5,411 bases of DNA from Dysgonamonadaceae bacterium. Lineage in GTDB: Bacteria; Bacteroidota; Bacteroidia; Bacteroidales; Azobacteroidaceae. The translations under genes and the position numbers were made by a program. Below are positions 5,293 to 5,411 of the stretch, in pieces (position 1 is the stretch's first letter; each line of letters starts with the position of its first letter). The DNA is taken from the NCBI GenBank assembly GCA_031255425.1, contig JAIRSN010000192.1:1-5411 (forward strand). The letters run 5' to 3'. The notes beneath the pieces are model-generated. The model did no database searches and was not told where the DNA came from. It saw only the letters and a program-made list of their open reading frames with translations.

Positions 5293-5370
5293 ATGACGAA
5301 AATAAATAAACAAATCATTCTTTACACAAAGTTGTTTTCATCGTTCTCATGTTTATATAATGTTGGTTAG
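5293..5370 (+). CDS. Possible 25-codon leader peptide or small protein
   Basis: ATG 5293 to TAG 5368-5370 encodes a short peptide beginning MTKINKQIILYTKLF and ending SSFSCLYNVG. It would start only ~5 nt into the predicted transcript, and its stop codon touches the first base of the terminator stem, an arrangement seen in leader-peptide attenuation. There is no Shine-Dalgarno sequence and no strong run of one amino acid (three Leu and four Ser, scattered). It may well be untranslated. Confidence 0.25.
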   Translation: MTKINKQIILYTKLFSSFSCLYNVG

Positions 5371-5403
5371 GGATTGTTCTTGGTGAACGATCCCTTTCTT
5401 TTT
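5370..5403 (+). terminator. Strong intrinsic terminator
   Basis: GGGATTGTTC (5370-5379), loop TTGGT, GAACGATCCC (5385-5394): a 10-bp stem with a single T-G wobble, followed directly by TTTCTTTTT (5395-5403). The T-tract exists only on the plus strand, so it stops rightward transcription. The only visible rightward promoter nearby is at 5251-5281. Confidence 0.85.
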
Positions 5404-5411
5404 GCACTGAC

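Larger units (their letters stand above)
5288..5403 (+). ncRNA. Candidate ~115-nt small RNA or attenuated leader
   Basis: The unit is bounded by a promoter (start near 5288) and a strong intrinsic terminator ending near 5403. The transcript is AU-rich with little other structure. ATCGTTC 5340-5346 is complementary to GAACGAT 5385-5391 in the terminator's 3' arm and could form a competing antiterminator. I cannot match it to a known RNA family; it lacks features of tRNA, SRP RNA, tmRNA or a known riboswitch. If a gene starts just right of the window it could instead be that gene's regulated leader. Boundaries are predictions. Confidence 0.45.

Overview
The window looks like chromosomal DNA of a Bacteroidales bacterium (Bacteroides/Parabacteroides-like). 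The evidence is the RuvA sequence with its M-L-D-Y-I-K-G start, a PP2C-like protein of a type I know from Bacteroides, weak Shine-Dalgarno sequences, and several matches to the Bacteroidetes promoter -7 box TAnnTTTG (TATCTTTG at 318-325 on +, and at 53-60 and 3824-3831 on -; TACCTTTG at 5274-5281 on +). Genus and species cannot be fixed from the sequence alone.

Layout. Positions 1-353 are non-coding: a leftward promoter for a gene outside the window, then three copies of a short GC-rich palindromic repeat in REPIN-like arrangement, then a rightward promoter. This promoter serves a two-gene unit: a secreted C1B (bleomycin-hydrolase type) cysteine peptidase (354-1523) and, 11 bp later, nadC (1535-2377). 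Facing it is a leftward pair, ruvA (3211-3804) and a degenerate PP2C-like protein (2390-3121). The two units converge with a 12-bp gap, over a perfect 14-bp inverted repeat (2381-2394/2426-2439). Upstream of ruvA lies a second outward-facing pair of the same repeat (3851-3944). One member has a changed stem with compensating bases and overlaps the stop codon of the next leftward gene, an HTH regulator of unknown target (3943-4905).

The last ~500 bases (4906-5411) hold no convincing conventional gene. They contain a cluster of hairpins (5083-5226), including a 62-nt near-continuous hairpin, and then a compact unit: promoter 5251-5281, a 25-codon ORF or small RNA, and a strong intrinsic terminator at 5370-5403. 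This is either a ~115-nt small RNA or an attenuated leader for a gene beyond the window.

Working together: apart from the likely co-transcription of the peptidase with nadC and of ruvA with the PP2C-like gene, no shared pathway is visible. NadC makes the NAD precursor NaMN, RuvA acts at Holliday junctions, and the peptidase is predicted to be exported. The most unusual material is between the genes (REPIN-like palindromes with stem covariation, the terminated small transcript), plus a PP2C-fold protein that has lost its metal ligands. I see no defence island, CRISPR array, transposase gene or tRNA.
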